A stretch of 64,000 nt of DNA from a virus. Of the stretch, positions 32,407 through 41,222 are shown in pieces (positions within the stretch are counted from its first letter, which is position 1; each line of letters starts with the position of its first letter). Both the position numbers and the translations under genes were made by a program. The notes under the pieces were generated by a model that had not been told where the DNA came from, did not search any database, and saw only the letters and a program-made list of their open reading frames with translations. Where the stretch lies: the IMG/VR virus record IMGVR_UViG_3300025012_000068, positions 1 through 64,000 of that record, one strand, 5' to 3'.

Positions 32407-33085
32407 TATTTTTTATATTATTTTTAATGCTCTTAAAAAGAGTCAATACTCCTAAATATGAGTCAATTAAGTCATTTATTGGGCTTTCTATTAATTTACC
32501 ATTATTAATTCGGTCTTCATTTTCTATAATAAATTTATAAAGCTCTGACTTTTTTACAGTATCTAATTCTGGGTCAACTTTAAATTTATTAAAAATTGCA
32601 AATTTATCAGCATTACCTTTGCATGTCATAGCATTTTTCATTTCACCTGGTGAAAAAATAAAAAGTCTTGATGAATCATTATTTAATAATTCAGTCAAGA
32701 CTTTATACCGCAAAATACCAGTAGAAATAGATAAATCAATTAAAATATTACCTTTAGACGCAAATGAAATTCCTTCAATTGCTACAATAGGAAGTTTACC
32801 ATTTAAATTAGATTTAATTAAATTTATAAAATGTGTAATATTCTTTGAATATCTATCTAATTTAAACCTTTGTTCAGCTGAATATGTAACAAAGTGAGGC
32901 TTAGTTTCCTCACATATTTTTATAGAAGTATCAGATAATGAATCTAACTCTTCTAATAATCTAGTTTTATTTTTTGTGAATTTATAATCAGATACTATTG
33001 AACCCCACTTAAAAGTAGTAAAGTCAGTGCAGCAAAAAGAAGAGTTTTTTATTGAATAATCAATGCCTATGAAAATAGATGACAA
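32399..33085 (-). CDS. RuvC/RNase H-like Holliday-junction resolvase
   Basis: 228 aa. Motifs: FIGIDYSIKNSSF (first Asp), VAIEGISFASKGN (Glu), FSPGEMKNAMTCKGNADKF and NDLIDSYLGVL (two Asp). The order D-E-DxxD with the GKGNADK loop is that of RuvC-type resolvases found in many jumbo and T4-like phages in place of gp49. It would resolve branched DNA before packaging. Start is in an A-rich leader. Confidence 0.75.
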   Translation of the reverse strand: MSSIFIGIDYSIKNSSFCCTDFTTFKWGSIVSDYKFTKNKTRLLEELDSLSDTSIKICEETKPHFVTYSAEQRFKLDRYSKNITHFINLIKSNLNGKLPIVAIEGISFASKGNILIDLSISTGILRYKVLTELLNNDSSRLFIFSPGEMKNAMTCKGNADKFAIFNKFKVDPELDTVKKSELYKFIIENEDRINNGKLIESPINDLIDSYLGVLTLFKSIKNNIKNNG

Positions 33086-33190
33086 CTACATTTGAATAAT
33101 TTTAAAAATTATTATATTAAAAAAAATAATATTTGTTTCATTATTTTAAATTTAATTAGCGCTTCATAAAAAAGGTGTAAATCATAGTGT

Positions 33191-33260
33191 ATATAAGTTT
33201 TGTTTACAAATCTTTATAATTTTTTCGTTCATAATACTGATTTTATTATAGTTTAAACAT
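33191..33260. repeat. dispersed 70-bp repeat B, copy 2
   Basis: Same block as at 15561-15631, with one T missing in the first T run and a two-base change near ATACTGATT. Flanking sequence differs. The rest of 33086-33340 holds no gene. Confidence 0.6.
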
Positions 33261-33339
33261 ATCGTCAGCCATTATAAACAAGTGCTACATTTCGTTCCCA
33301 AATAGAGTTCCTGCCTGTGAATCTTTTTCTTTTTTTTTT

Positions 33340-33585
33340 CTACCCTCTCTTTTTTTCTTTAAATGCGGATTTTGTTTTATCAGAAAATTTCTTCAAATCC
33401 TCTAAATTTAATCCAAATTTTAGTTCAGAAAAACTTTCAATAGCCCCAATTAAATCGGTCAATTCGCATATTTGAAGAACTTTATCTTCTTATTCAACCG
33501 CATCTTTTAGTTCTTCCATTTCTTCTTGTATTTTAGAATACTCACCTAAAACTCCTTTTGTTATTTTTCTTTTATGATAACCCAT
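33340..33585 (-). pseudogene. MazG-like NTP pyrophosphohydrolase, broken by an in-frame TAA
   Basis: 82 codons from ATG (MGYHKRKITKGVLGEYSKIQ) to TAG, with TAA at codon 32. Across it EEMEELKDA, then KVLQICELTDLIGAIE keeps the EExxE...ExxD pattern of the all-alpha MazG fold, so the stop is a recent mutation or a sequencing error (a CAA to TAA change is enough). MazG enzymes hydrolyse NTPs. Standard stops are used elsewhere. Confidence 0.7.
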
Positions 33586-34123
33586 TTTTATACAAATTAA
33601 TTATTTTACTCAATCTTGGTTCAGCACAACCAGTTGCATATATCCATTTCAAAAACTCATTTTCTCTTATTCCGTATGAACCTAATTCATTACCTTTATA
33701 CTCAATATCAAACCCTATGCTAGTTTGAATTATTTCTATTTCAGGTATACATCCTTTCAAAAAATTAAAACAATATTCTACTACTTTATCAAGTTCAGCA
33801 TTATTTACAACATCGGTTTTTATTAGTTCATTTTTAATAAAATACTTAGTGTGTGAATAGTCAAAACTTTCAAATCTAAAACATGGTGTTGTTGTTTGAA
33901 ATTGTCCCTTTGGTAAGAAGTCTTTTAAATATAGGTATAAAAAACTCTGTTCGCCAGAAGCTACTAAGCACTTACTGTTATGTTTTAATTGAAAAGATAA
34001 CATGTCTTTTGGCTTAGTTAAATTATCAATATACTCTGAAACAGTCCAAGGGGTTTCAATCCTAATAAACCCTTTACTTTCATAGTAATTAATTGAATCT
34101 GATATTATTTTGTAATCAATCAT
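33572..34123 (-). CDS. class II aminoacyl-tRNA synthetase-like core protein
   Basis: 183 aa. ESKGFIRIETPWTVSEYI as motif 1-like, PCFRFESFDYSHTKYFIKNE as motif 2-like (FRxE then a basic/aromatic helix), and ATGCAEPRLSKII as a degenerate motif 3 (R kept). No anticodon-binding domain, about half the size of an enzyme. It may be an aaRS paralogue used in amino-acid activation. It overlaps the MazG relic by 14 bases. Confidence 0.55.
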   Translation of the reverse strand: MIDYKIISDSINYYESKGFIRIETPWTVSEYIDNLTKPKDMLSFQLKHNSKCLVASGEQSFLYLYLKDFLPKGQFQTTTPCFRFESFDYSHTKYFIKNELIKTDVVNNAELDKVVEYCFNFLKGCIPEIEIIQTSIGFDIEYKGNELGSYGIRENEFLKWIYATGCAEPRLSKIINLYKNGLS

Positions 34124-34156
34124 ATTTTTATTTTATTTTCCAACTGCACCCAACAC

Positions 34157-34384
34157 TCAAATTTGGAATCCCTCTGGATATTTAGTTGGGGTCCTTTCAA
34201 TTTCACCGCCTTTACTTATCGTTGATTCACCGCATTTTTTACACTTCATATTTGGTATTACATTGTCGTGATAATATCGGTCATCATAACCTGAATTATC
34301 CATTTCTTGATGTTGGCAAAATTCACATTCCATTAAGGCGGTGAAATCCCTGCGGTGTTGGCTGATAAGTTTCTTAATTTTCAT
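34157..34384 (-). CDS. cassette-encoded zinc-ribbon protein
   Basis: 75 aa. CEFCQHQEM...MKCKKCGEST forms a zinc ribbon after a basic N-terminus (MKIKKLISQHRRDF). A single-gene cassette: canonical attC and promoter repeat copy 4 upstream, a GTTGGGT R'-like box just after the stop. Function unknown. Confidence 0.6.
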   Translation of the reverse strand: MKIKKLISQHRRDFTALMECEFCQHQEMDNSGYDDRYYHDNVIPNMKCKKCGESTISKGGEIERTPTKYPEGFQI

Positions 34385-34430
34385 TTTGTAAATTGTTTAA
34401 TTGCCACACTAAATTTATTTTTTTACAGAC

Positions 34431-34529
34431 ACCTAACATCAGGTAGGCGATATTGCCGTTATGAGCCTGAGTGCTTTGATTTAAACTTTGTGGTAAGCCT
34501 CACTATCGCCTACCTGCAAAACGTTATAT
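34431..34529 (-). repeat. attC-like recombination site 11 (canonical)
   Basis: 99 bp. Minus strand: ATATAAC, GTTTTGC, arm AGGTAGGCGATA, spacer, arm TATCGCCTACCT, GTTAGGT (perfect GTTRRRY, 34431-34437). The arms pair perfectly over 12 bp, and AACGTTTTGC is shared with site 3. It lies between promoter repeat copy 4 and the 75-aa gene. Confidence 0.88.
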
Positions 34530-34637
34530 TCAATACAAAAATAAGAAATAGTTTTGATATATTAAAATATTTAGTACTTTATTTTTGAACTAAATATAAC
34601 AAGTAAATATAATTAATTGATAATCAATCTACTAAAT
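34523..34637 (-). promoter_or_regulatory. cassette promoter repeat, copy 4
   Basis: Near-identical to copies 1 and 2; only TTTAATAC is TTCAATAC. It begins 15 bases after the PhoH stop and points away from it. The ATATAAC end is R'' of attC site 11. Confidence 0.65.
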
Positions 34638-34651
34638 AATAAATGATTACG

Positions 34652-35401
34652 CTATAAAGTTTTAAGTTCGTTAAATAAATTTATAAAATATGAAGTTAAT
34701 TTATGTCTTACAATATCACTATTTGTTAATTCGACTGCTCCAACCCCATCCATTGGATTTTCATTTATTTTTTTATGAATAAACTCTAAAGAACTATCTT
34801 TTTTATTTTTAATATCTATTTGGTCAGTATCCCCTAAAATAATAAATTTACTATTTTGTGACATTCTAGTTAATAGAGTTTTAGCGTTATCATGATTAAC
34901 ATTTTGAAATTCATCACTTATTAGAATAACATTATCAAAAGACCGTCCTCTTAATGTACCTAGAGCTTCAAATTTAATTAGGCCTAACTCAATTAATTTA
35001 TTAGTTAAGTACTCACCAATTAATTTATTAAATGAATCCATATATGATGCCATATATAATTTTAATTTATCTTTCTCATCCCCTGGTAATATTCCTATAT
35101 CTTCATTACGAAGTTGAGTTATAGATTTAGTTAAAACAATTTTTGAGTATATGTCTCTATGTGTTTTTAATAAAATTAAAGCTTCCGCACATGATAATAT
35201 AGTTTTACCACATCCAGCTGGTCCTATACATATAGTAACATCATTTTCTTTTATTGAATTTAATAATTTCTTTTGATTTTCTGATTTACATTTTATTTCA
35301 ATATGTATACTTGATAAAATGTCTGGATTAAATGTTTTATTAGTTATTTCTAATAATTCTTGTTCATCTTCTCGGGTTAATTTCTTTTTTTTAGGTTTCA
35401 C
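34652..35401 (-). CDS. phoH: PhoH-like ATPase
   Basis: 249 aa. Walker A GPAGCGKTILSCAEALIL (residues ~57-74), KIVLTKSITQLRNEDIGILP, and Walker B VILISDEFQNVN, followed by GDTDQID as sensor. Phage PhoH proteins are widespread. They are RNA/nucleotide-related P-loop ATPases of unclear role, not specifically phosphate genes. It ends just before the cassette-promoter repeat. Confidence 0.9.
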   Translation of the reverse strand: MKPKKKKLTREDEQELLEITNKTFNPDILSSIHIEIKCKSENQKKLLNSIKENDVTICIGPAGCGKTILSCAEALILLKTHRDIYSKIVLTKSITQLRNEDIGILPGDEKDKLKLYMASYMDSFNKLIGEYLTNKLIELGLIKFEALGTLRGRSFDNVILISDEFQNVNHDNAKTLLTRMSQNSKFIILGDTDQIDIKNKKDSSLEFIHKKINENPMDGVGAVELTNSDIVRHKLTSYFINLFNELKTL

Positions 35402-35461
35402 ACAAAAAAATATTTTTTATAAATTTATTTATTTCAAAATACTTACTGATTCTTTTAATTG

Positions 35462-36031
35462 CTAAATCCCAGCATTACCTTTACACTTGTCAAGTCCGCC
35501 GCTGTTATCAGTTTCTTCTTTTTTAAATTGAACTTCACAATGTCTCAAAAAAGATTCCATTTTATTAATAGAGGGTAAGTGTCCTTTTCTAATGTTTTCA
35601 AGTAGCATGTTATTTTTTCCATTAATTGATTTACCCAAATTTAACCATTCAGTTAATCGTTCTTCAATTTCTTCATCAAACACAATTTCTTCTCTATGTT
35701 TTTTTGTACGTAAAAAATAGTACGCATCTCTCACTGTTGGACTTCTATTAACTCCAGCATGACAATGAAGTAATACAGAAGCTCCCTCTTGTTCGACTTG
35801 CCATATTATTTTTAATGCTGCATATAAACTGTTTAAACCCATATCACCTACTCGCTCATTCATTGGAAACCAAAAATATTTAATACCTCTTTCCATTGCA
35901 GTGTCATGGCACTCACCTGAGTATTCATCACTAACATTAATAATGTAGTCATAGTGTGCTTTTAAAATTTCAGAAGGTAATGGAAACTTATTAACAATTA
36001 ATCTAGTAGTAAACCAGTCGTTAAATTTCAT
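35462..36031 (-). CDS. dual-specificity / tyrosine-type protein phosphatase
   Basis: 189 aa. Signature LLHCHAGVNRSPT (HCxxGxxRS, nucleophile Cys90) and the general acid loop before it (NVSDEYSGECHDT). A DSP-like phosphatase acting on phosphoproteins or phosphoinositide-type substrates. It is followed by the PhoH gene after ~60 bases. The C-terminal tail is Lys/Glu-rich. Confidence 0.82.
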   Translation of the reverse strand: MKFNDWFTTRLIVNKFPLPSEILKAHYDYIINVSDEYSGECHDTAMERGIKYFWFPMNERVGDMGLNSLYAALKIIWQVEQEGASVLLHCHAGVNRSPTVRDAYYFLRTKKHREEIVFDEEIEERLTEWLNLGKSINGKNNMLLENIRKGHLPSINKMESFLRHCEVQFKKEETDNSGGLDKCKGNAGI

Positions 36032-36033
36032 AT

Positions 36034-36375
36034 TTAAAAATTATTTATTAAATTAAAAAAAGACTCCCAATCTGGCTTATCTTCTAATACGCTAATCTTC
36101 CTATCGCTTTTTTCTACAATATTATTTAAAACTCTAAACCCAAATTGAGTAGCTAATCCATATGTTTTTTTGTGACACTTATAGCAGCTTCCACTAAACC
36201 CAATAAAATAATAATACTCATCATCCGTATTAACTTTATCAATTCCAGAATTGAGCTTCCACTTATCTGTACCTAAATACCCACCTGCCCAAGTACTAAA
36301 TACTTTATAAAATGTTCCAATAGGGCCATCTATTTTTATAATTACCCATTTTTCAGGTATATCACTTATAGTCAT
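36034..36375 (-). CDS. hypothetical protein with CxxC
   Basis: 113 aa, Trp/Tyr/Gly-rich (KVFSTWAGGYLGTDKWKLNS) with CYKCHKK. It may bind zinc. The leader between the attC site 12 R' box and its start has a TATTTTTG box. It could be a cassette gene or a core gene; the gene after it starts three bases past its stop. Confidence 0.5.
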   Translation of the reverse strand: MTISDIPEKWVIIKIDGPIGTFYKVFSTWAGGYLGTDKWKLNSGIDKVNTDDEYYYFIGFSGSCYKCHKKTYGLATQFGFRVLNNIVEKSDRKISVLEDKPDWESFFNLINNF

Positions 36376-36441
36376 ATGTTTTTTTGATAAATACTTCCAT
36401 AGTTATTTTTTTAATAAGGTAAAAACAAAAATAATACATAC

Positions 36442-36499
36442 TGCTAACATCGTATAAAAAACATTAAAACGATTTTTTATACGCAAAACTGCTAGTTGC
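36442..36499 (-). repeat. attC-like recombination site 12 (short)
   Basis: 58 bp. Minus strand: GCAACTAGCA then GTTTTGC, arm CGTATAAAAAA, small spacer, arm TTTTTTATACG, and R' GTTAGCA (36442-36448). The R'' box is altered (CTAGCA instead of CTAAC). The stop of the 111-aa gene precedes it by a few bases. Confidence 0.65.
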
Positions 36500-36502
36500 A
36501 AT

Positions 36503-36838
36503 TTAAACGAACTCCCAACTAACAACTTCATCCATATCTAAATAAATCCTTTCTTTAAACATTCTATTAATCACGAATTGAGTATCACCACAATTATTTA
36601 TACTCACTAAAAAAGATTTATATTTTTTACCATTTTTTAATGTTATTTCAACATCCATCCAACAAGGCGGTAGTTTAGGAAAATCTTCTGCTTTGTTTCC
36701 TGATTTTAACCACAAATTACATATTTTTTTATGCACAGATAAATCTTTTTTTGTAACATAATCAGCAATCGTTTCCAAAGATAAACTGCCACTAACATGT
36801 GTTTGGCAAAATGAATGTTCAGTAATTCTATTTGTCAT
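36503..36838 (-). CDS. cassette-encoded hypothetical protein
   Basis: 111 aa. HVSGSLSLETIADY near the start carries the GTTAGTG (R'-like) codons, as in other cassettes. A conserved-looking LPPCWMDVEITLKNGKKYKS and VVSWEF follow. Not recognised. It is bounded by attC site 12 and by a large hairpin. Confidence 0.6.
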   Translation of the reverse strand: MTNRITEHSFCQTHVSGSLSLETIADYVTKKDLSVHKKICNLWLKSGNKAEDFPKLPPCWMDVEITLKNGKKYKSFLVSINNCGDTQFVINRMFKERIYLDMDEVVSWEFV

Positions 36839-36885
36839 TTGTTCTTAATTTTAAAGTTTAGTTATTCTATTTAGCTTCAGGTTTA

Positions 36886-36976
36886 ATCACTTCGCCAAGC
36901 CTGACACCATTATAAGCCATTGGCGAAAAACCAACTGTTCGCTTCGCCTTATAACACAGGCTCGGCAAAAAGGCTT
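36886..36976. repeat. large imperfect hairpin, possible degenerate attC
   Basis: Nested inverted repeats: GCCAAGCCTG...TTATAAG against CTTATAA...CAGGCTCGGC, with GGCGAA/TTCGCC inside. G/C-rich compared with the flanks. No clear R' or R'' box, so it could be a strong terminator of the 37.0-kb gene instead. It lies between two cassette-type genes. Confidence 0.5.
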
Positions 36977-37036
36977 ACTTTATCACGTCGTATTATCATT
37001 TCTTTTAAAAAATTTAATAAATAAAAAGCCTACACC

Positions 37037-37450
37037 CTATTTGTTATAACTTCCTTGATAGTAATGAAACTGTTTTAATTTTCCTTCATGTTCCCATTTA
37101 TGTAATCCCAATTTATCAATTACTTTCATAATTATTTGGCTTTCTTCCTGTACAGTATATGATAATATATCAAATGTTTTTTCAAAATCTTCTCGGCTCA
37201 TCTCTTTTAATTTTGGGTTTCCAATATCCTTTGTTCCTGCTAATGGTAATTGCCAATCTTTTCTAATATCCGAAATCATTACTGTAATATTTTCATTAGG
37301 TATTGGGTATTTTGTTTCAATCATCAATGGTTTGTCCACCTCTTTTTTGAAAGCCAAATACACATTTGTTGGTTCTGCAGTTTTACAATATTCTTTTACA
37401 ATTTCTGTAATTTGTAAAACTGTTTTTTCTCTTAAATTATTTGTCGTCAT
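37037..37450 (-). CDS. cassette-region hypothetical protein
   Basis: 137 aa, mixed alpha/beta (LMIETKYPIPNENITVMISD), no known domain. Codon use is more G/C-rich than in core genes. The first gene downstream (on the minus strand) of promoter repeat copy 5; a GC-rich stretch in between (37560-37608) may be a degenerate attC left half. Confidence 0.5.
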   Translation of the reverse strand: MTTNNLREKTVLQITEIVKEYCKTAEPTNVYLAFKKEVDKPLMIETKYPIPNENITVMISDIRKDWQLPLAGTKDIGNPKLKEMSREDFEKTFDILSYTVQEESQIIMKVIDKLGLHKWEHEGKLKQFHYYQGSYNK

Positions 37451-37802
37451 CTTTTTTTTGTTTTAAATAGTTTTGTTTAAATTTTTAATTAACATTCTAC
37501 TAAACTAACCACACCGATTTTATAACAATTACTTTATACAAGTTTGTCATCAACTCTACTGCTAAATGTTAAGTGTCCGTATGGCAAACTGGGCATAAAG
37601 TACCGGCCGTTATATTTAATACAAAAATAAGAAATAGTTTTAATATATTAAAATATTTTCCCAAATTAAATATAATAGTATACTATAAATGATTGGCATT
37701 TAATACATTATATTATTTAATTATACACATTATTTCTAAAAACGCTAAAATTTTATAAAACATTGTATGAGTTTTCAAATATATTGTTTCAAAAAAAGTG
37801 TT
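37451..37802. other. intergenic region between diverging blocks
   Basis: Holds promoter repeat copy 5, the GC-rich possible attC left half next to it, and about 120 bases of AT-only DNA before the rightward block. The rightward genes need a promoter here, but no clear TTTG/TAnnTTTG pair is visible on the plus strand. Confidence 0.4.
37609..37678 (-). promoter_or_regulatory. cassette promoter repeat, copy 5 (shortened)
   Basis: Matches copies 1-4 from GTTATATTTAATAC to about AAATTAAATATAAT, with an internal deletion. The minus-strand TATTTTTG is kept. It points into the 137-aa gene. Confidence 0.5.
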
Positions 37803-39065
37803 ATGAAAGTATTTTATGCTACTCAAATAAGTAATAATGATGGAAAGAACTTTATACTAAGTACAGACGCATGTATGAATATATGTATTGGAATAATATC
37901 AGAAATTTTAGAAAATGATAGTAATATATCTTTTTTAATTGCTATTCCAGACATTAGATTATCCAAAGAGTATTGGACATACTATAGTATGTTTGAACAA
38001 AAATATCACTCTAGAATAACTTTTATAGAATTTGATTCTCCAGTTGGGCCGTCTAATACTAGATACCATTTTGATTATATATTTTGGAAAAAACAATATA
38101 ATTTATTAAAAGAATGTGACGTAATGATTAATGACCAAAATACATTAACTAAAAACTGGAATACTTTATTTTATGAATTAAAATTAAATATTCCAATTGT
38201 TAGTACTAATTATTTTATGGATACTCCTGTATCTAAAAAAGTGTCAGAACAGATTACATATTTTGAAAGACAAATGGAAAGCTTTAATAATTCAAATTTA
38301 ACAGCATTTCAATCTAAAGAAAATGAAAGAGAATCGTTAGACGCGTATGATACATTTTATAAAAATAGAAATTTAATTAAAAAAACAACAAGCTGGAATA
38401 TTGGGGTATGGGCTAAAGAAGTATTAAAATATTCTAGTGTTTCGAAATTTGATGAAACAACTATCTATTTTGGTAATAGAATATCAGATTCAGCGAATAG
38501 ATATAATAATTATCATAAGTTCGCTGAAGCAGTAGGACTTGCAAAATCTAAAACTAATATACCATTTAAAGCAATAATGCTTAATCCAACTAGAAAGGTA
38601 ACAGAAGAACAATTAAGTTTAATTAATACTTTATCTAATAATACAGTAGAGGTACTACCTAATAATTTAAATTGGTCAAGAGAAGATTATTTAACTTTTA
38701 TAAATAGAGCACGTGTGAGTTGTAATTTATTTACAAATGAGGTTCATGGCGGAGTAACTCATTGTGAAGCCCTAATAGCAGGAAATATTACAATTATGCC
38801 AAAAGTTAATAATTATTGGTATAAATTTAAACATTCAAATAATACAAATTACCCATTCTTTTGTGAAGTAAATGAATCTAATGAAATTGAGGTTAACTCA
38901 TTATCAGAATGTATTATAAAAGCAGTTGAAATAATAAATACAAATAATACCGAGTATACTAACTATAGTAGTCTTTGTAAAAAAATAGGATATGATTACG
39001 AGTCATATGAAAAGTCAGCTCATATAATTATTAATGATTTAAAAGAATTAATTAAAAACAAATAA
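37803..39065 (+). CDS. GT-B glycosyltransferase
   Basis: 420 aa from ATG 37803 (MKVFYATQISNNDGKNFILS); an ATG at 37767 is possible. The C-terminal half has the GT4/GT-B donor-site pattern: FINRARVSCNLFTNEVHGGV then THCEALIAGN. First gene of the rightward block. With the epimerase downstream it may glycosylate DNA, virion or host receptor. No membrane segment. Confidence 0.65.
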   Translation: MKVFYATQISNNDGKNFILSTDACMNICIGIISEILENDSNISFLIAIPDIRLSKEYWTYYSMFEQKYHSRITFIEFDSPVGPSNTRYHFDYIFWKKQYNLLKECDVMINDQNTLTKNWNTLFYELKLNIPIVSTNYFMDTPVSKKVSEQITYFERQMESFNNSNLTAFQSKENERESLDAYDTFYKNRNLIKKTTSWNIGVWAKEVLKYSSVSKFDETTIYFGNRISDSANRYNNYHKFAEAVGLAKSKTNIPFKAIMLNPTRKVTEEQLSLINTLSNNTVEVLPNNLNWSREDYLTFINRARVSCNLFTNEVHGGVTHCEALIAGNITIMPKVNNYWYKFKHSNNTNYPFFCEVNESNEIEVNSLSECIIKAVEIINTNNTEYTNYSSLCKKIGYDYESYEKSAHIIINDLKELIKNK

Positions 39066-39066
39066 C

Positions 39067-39228
39067 ATGAAAAATTTATTAAATACTATTATTTTAAGTT
39101 TAGTAGTACTACTAGACATTTATGTAACTCTAAATCTTTTAATGTATGGAGTTCAGCCAACTAATTACGAAATGTTAGTTATCATTTCGACAACACTCAT
39201 AGCGTATTCATCTGAAAAACAAAAATAA
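39067..39228 (+). CDS. small membrane protein
   Basis: 53 aa, MKNLLNTIILSLVVLLDIYV... with two hydrophobic helices and a short Lys tail (SSEKQK). It begins one base after the glycosyltransferase stop codon. Function unknown. Confidence 0.55.
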   Translation: MKNLLNTIILSLVVLLDIYVTLNLLMYGVQPTNYEMLVIISTTLIAYSSEKQK

Positions 39229-39233
39229 AAAAT

Positions 39234-40325
39234 ATGAAAAAGAATAAAGTATGTATAGTAACTGGATCAGGCGGATTAATTGGGTCAGAGGCTGTTGATT
39301 TTTTTATTAATAAATTTGATATTATTATTGGAATAGACAATAATATGCGTGAAGAATTTTTTGGTAAAACGGCTTCTACCTTATGGAATACGAATAAATT
39401 AAAAACGAAATATCCAGAAAAATTTATTCACTATAATATTGATATTAGAAATGTTGAACAATTAAATAAGATATTTGAATTATATAATTCAGATATACAT
39501 TTAGTGGTTCACACGGCAGCACAACCGTCACATGATTGGGCAGCGACGGACCCTATTAAAGATTTTAGTGTTAATGCACTAGGAACTTTATATTTATTAG
39601 AGGCAACTAGAACTTATAGTAAAGATGCAGTGTTTATATTTACAAGTACAAATAAAGTATACGGGGATACTCCAAATTATCTTCCATTAATCGAGAAAGA
39701 AAATAGATTTGAAATAGACCAATCACATAAATTTTATAAAAATGGAATAGACGAATCTATGTCTATTGATAACAGTAAGCACTCTGTATTTGGTGCATCT
39801 AAAGTTTCAGCCGATATAATGTGTCAAGAATATGGTAAATATTTTGGAATGAATATTGGTATATTTAGAGGCGGGTGTTTGACTGGCCCGGCCCATTCTG
39901 GAACTGAATTACATGGATTTTTATCATATTTGGCTAAATGTGTAATAACAGGAAATCATTATAATATTTTCGGAGATAGAGGAAAAAGAGTTAGAGATAA
40001 TATACATAGTTATGATTTAATAAATATGTTTTGGAATTTTTATCAAAATCCTAAACAAGGCGAAGTATATAATGCAGGTGGCGGGCGCGGAAATGAATGC
40101 TCAATTATAGAAGCTATAAATATAATGAATTCATTTAAATATGTAAAAGAATGGAATAACTACACTTTTTTAGATGACCCTAGAATAGGCGACCATATTT
40201 TTTATGTAACTGACTATTCTAAATTTCAAAAAGATTATCCAAATTGGAAAATTACTATTTCATTACATGAAACTATAAAACAAATTTTAGAAGCCCAACA
40301 CAATAGAACTATGATTAATGCTTAA
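39234..40325 (+). CDS. NAD-dependent sugar epimerase/dehydratase (CDP-paratose 2-epimerase-like)
   Basis: 363 aa extended SDR. Rossmann GSGGLIGSE, IDNNMREEFFG, VHTAAQPSHDWA, FTSTNKVYGDTPN and HSVFGASK (here Phe replaces the Tyr of YxxxK). The STNKVYGD and HDWA blocks are those of the CDP-tyvelose/paratose 2-epimerase group, where the Phe variant seems familiar to me. It probably makes a sugar donor for the adjacent glycosyltransferase. Confidence 0.78.
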   Translation: MKKNKVCIVTGSGGLIGSEAVDFFINKFDIIIGIDNNMREEFFGKTASTLWNTNKLKTKYPEKFIHYNIDIRNVEQLNKIFELYNSDIHLVVHTAAQPSHDWAATDPIKDFSVNALGTLYLLEATRTYSKDAVFIFTSTNKVYGDTPNYLPLIEKENRFEIDQSHKFYKNGIDESMSIDNSKHSVFGASKVSADIMCQEYGKYFGMNIGIFRGGCLTGPAHSGTELHGFLSYLAKCVITGNHYNIFGDRGKRVRDNIHSYDLINMFWNFYQNPKQGEVYNAGGGRGNECSIIEAINIMNSFKYVKEWNNYTFLDDPRIGDHIFYVTDYSKFQKDYPNWKITISLHETIKQILEAQHNRTMINA

Positions 40326-40908
40326 GACTTTACAAAATAAAATATTAAAATGTAAGAAATGTCCTAGGCTAAACCAAAATAGTATTTTTTCATTTCCGCA
40401 TGTTTATTTTAATGACAATTTAAATGAAATAGAAATTTTTATAATTGTTCAAAACCCAGGAATAGAACACGATTATACCGCCATTACAAATAGTAATGAA
40501 TTTTATGAAAAGTATAAATTAGATTGGCTTAATTGCAAATTAGGAAAATACCTAATAAGTGAATTAGGAATAGAAACTATAATGACAAAAGTATTTTTTA
40601 CAAATTTATGTAAATGTTCTTCTCCAAATAATTCAAATTTAAATTCAACTGAAATTTATAATTGCTGTAACTTTTTATATGAACAAATACAGTTAGTAAA
40701 TCCTAAAAAAATATTTTTATTAGGAAATGAAACAACTAATCACATTTTAAATAAAAATATAAAGTTTTTTGAAAAAACTATAAAATCTATAAATAATATA
40801 GATTATGAATTTTATAAGCTTTATCATCCATCATACGTAAAAAGATTTAATGATAAGGATAAAAATATTAAGCAATCAATAGAATTAAAAAAAATAATAA
40901 ATTCATGA
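40318..40908 (+). CDS. uracil-DNA glycosylase-like protein (family 4 type)
   Basis: 196 aa. CKKCPRL at residues ~12-18 and NLCKCSSPNN then CCNFLYEQ supply the cysteines for an Fe-S cluster; VQNPGIEHDY replaces the GEAPG-xxED water-activating loop and YHPSYVKR is the HPS motif. It may remove uracil or act on phage-modified bases. The active-site loop is altered, so activity is uncertain. It overlaps the epimerase by eight bases. Confidence 0.65.
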   Translation: MLKTLQNKILKCKKCPRLNQNSIFSFPHVYFNDNLNEIEIFIIVQNPGIEHDYTAITNSNEFYEKYKLDWLNCKLGKYLISELGIETIMTKVFFTNLCKCSSPNNSNLNSTEIYNCCNFLYEQIQLVNPKKIFLLGNETTNHILNKNIKFFEKTIKSINNIDYEFYKLYHPSYVKRFNDKDKNIKQSIELKKIINS

Positions 40909-41222
40909 AAATACAATTAGATACAATAGAAAAAATTATAAGAATTGAAGAATCTATAAATCTAGGAGAATTTTATAATACTATAAAAAAACTTCTTCCT
41001 GATAATGAATGGAAAAACTTTAAAATAGAAACTAATAATACTATTAACTGGGCTAATCCTATTGTAATTAGAGATTACCCTTATAATCCAACTCCAGTTT
41101 ATCCATGGTGGAATACTCCTAATATTACGTGTGGAACATCTTCTACTTCAACTGGAATAGCGTCGTCATCAATTAAAACAACTATTGATTTAAACTCAGG
41201 AGTATACAATATAGAATGCTAA
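40905..41222 (+). CDS. hypothetical protein
   Basis: 105 aa. A helical N-terminal half and a Pro/Trp/Thr/Ser-rich C-terminal half (YPYNPTPVYPWWNTPNITCG), which looks like a virion-surface or linker sequence. Not recognised. Overlaps its neighbours by four and seven bases. Confidence 0.5.
   Translation: MKIQLDTIEKIIRIEESINLGEFYNTIKKLLPDNEWKNFKIETNNTINWANPIVIRDYPYNPTPVYPWWNTPNITCGTSSTSTGIASSSIKTTIDLNSGVYNIEC

Noticed and set aside
33340-33585. Alternative genetic code (TAA or TAG recoded)
   Set aside because: TAA, TAG and TGA are all used as stops in well-supported genes of this window, and only this one gene has an internal TAA.
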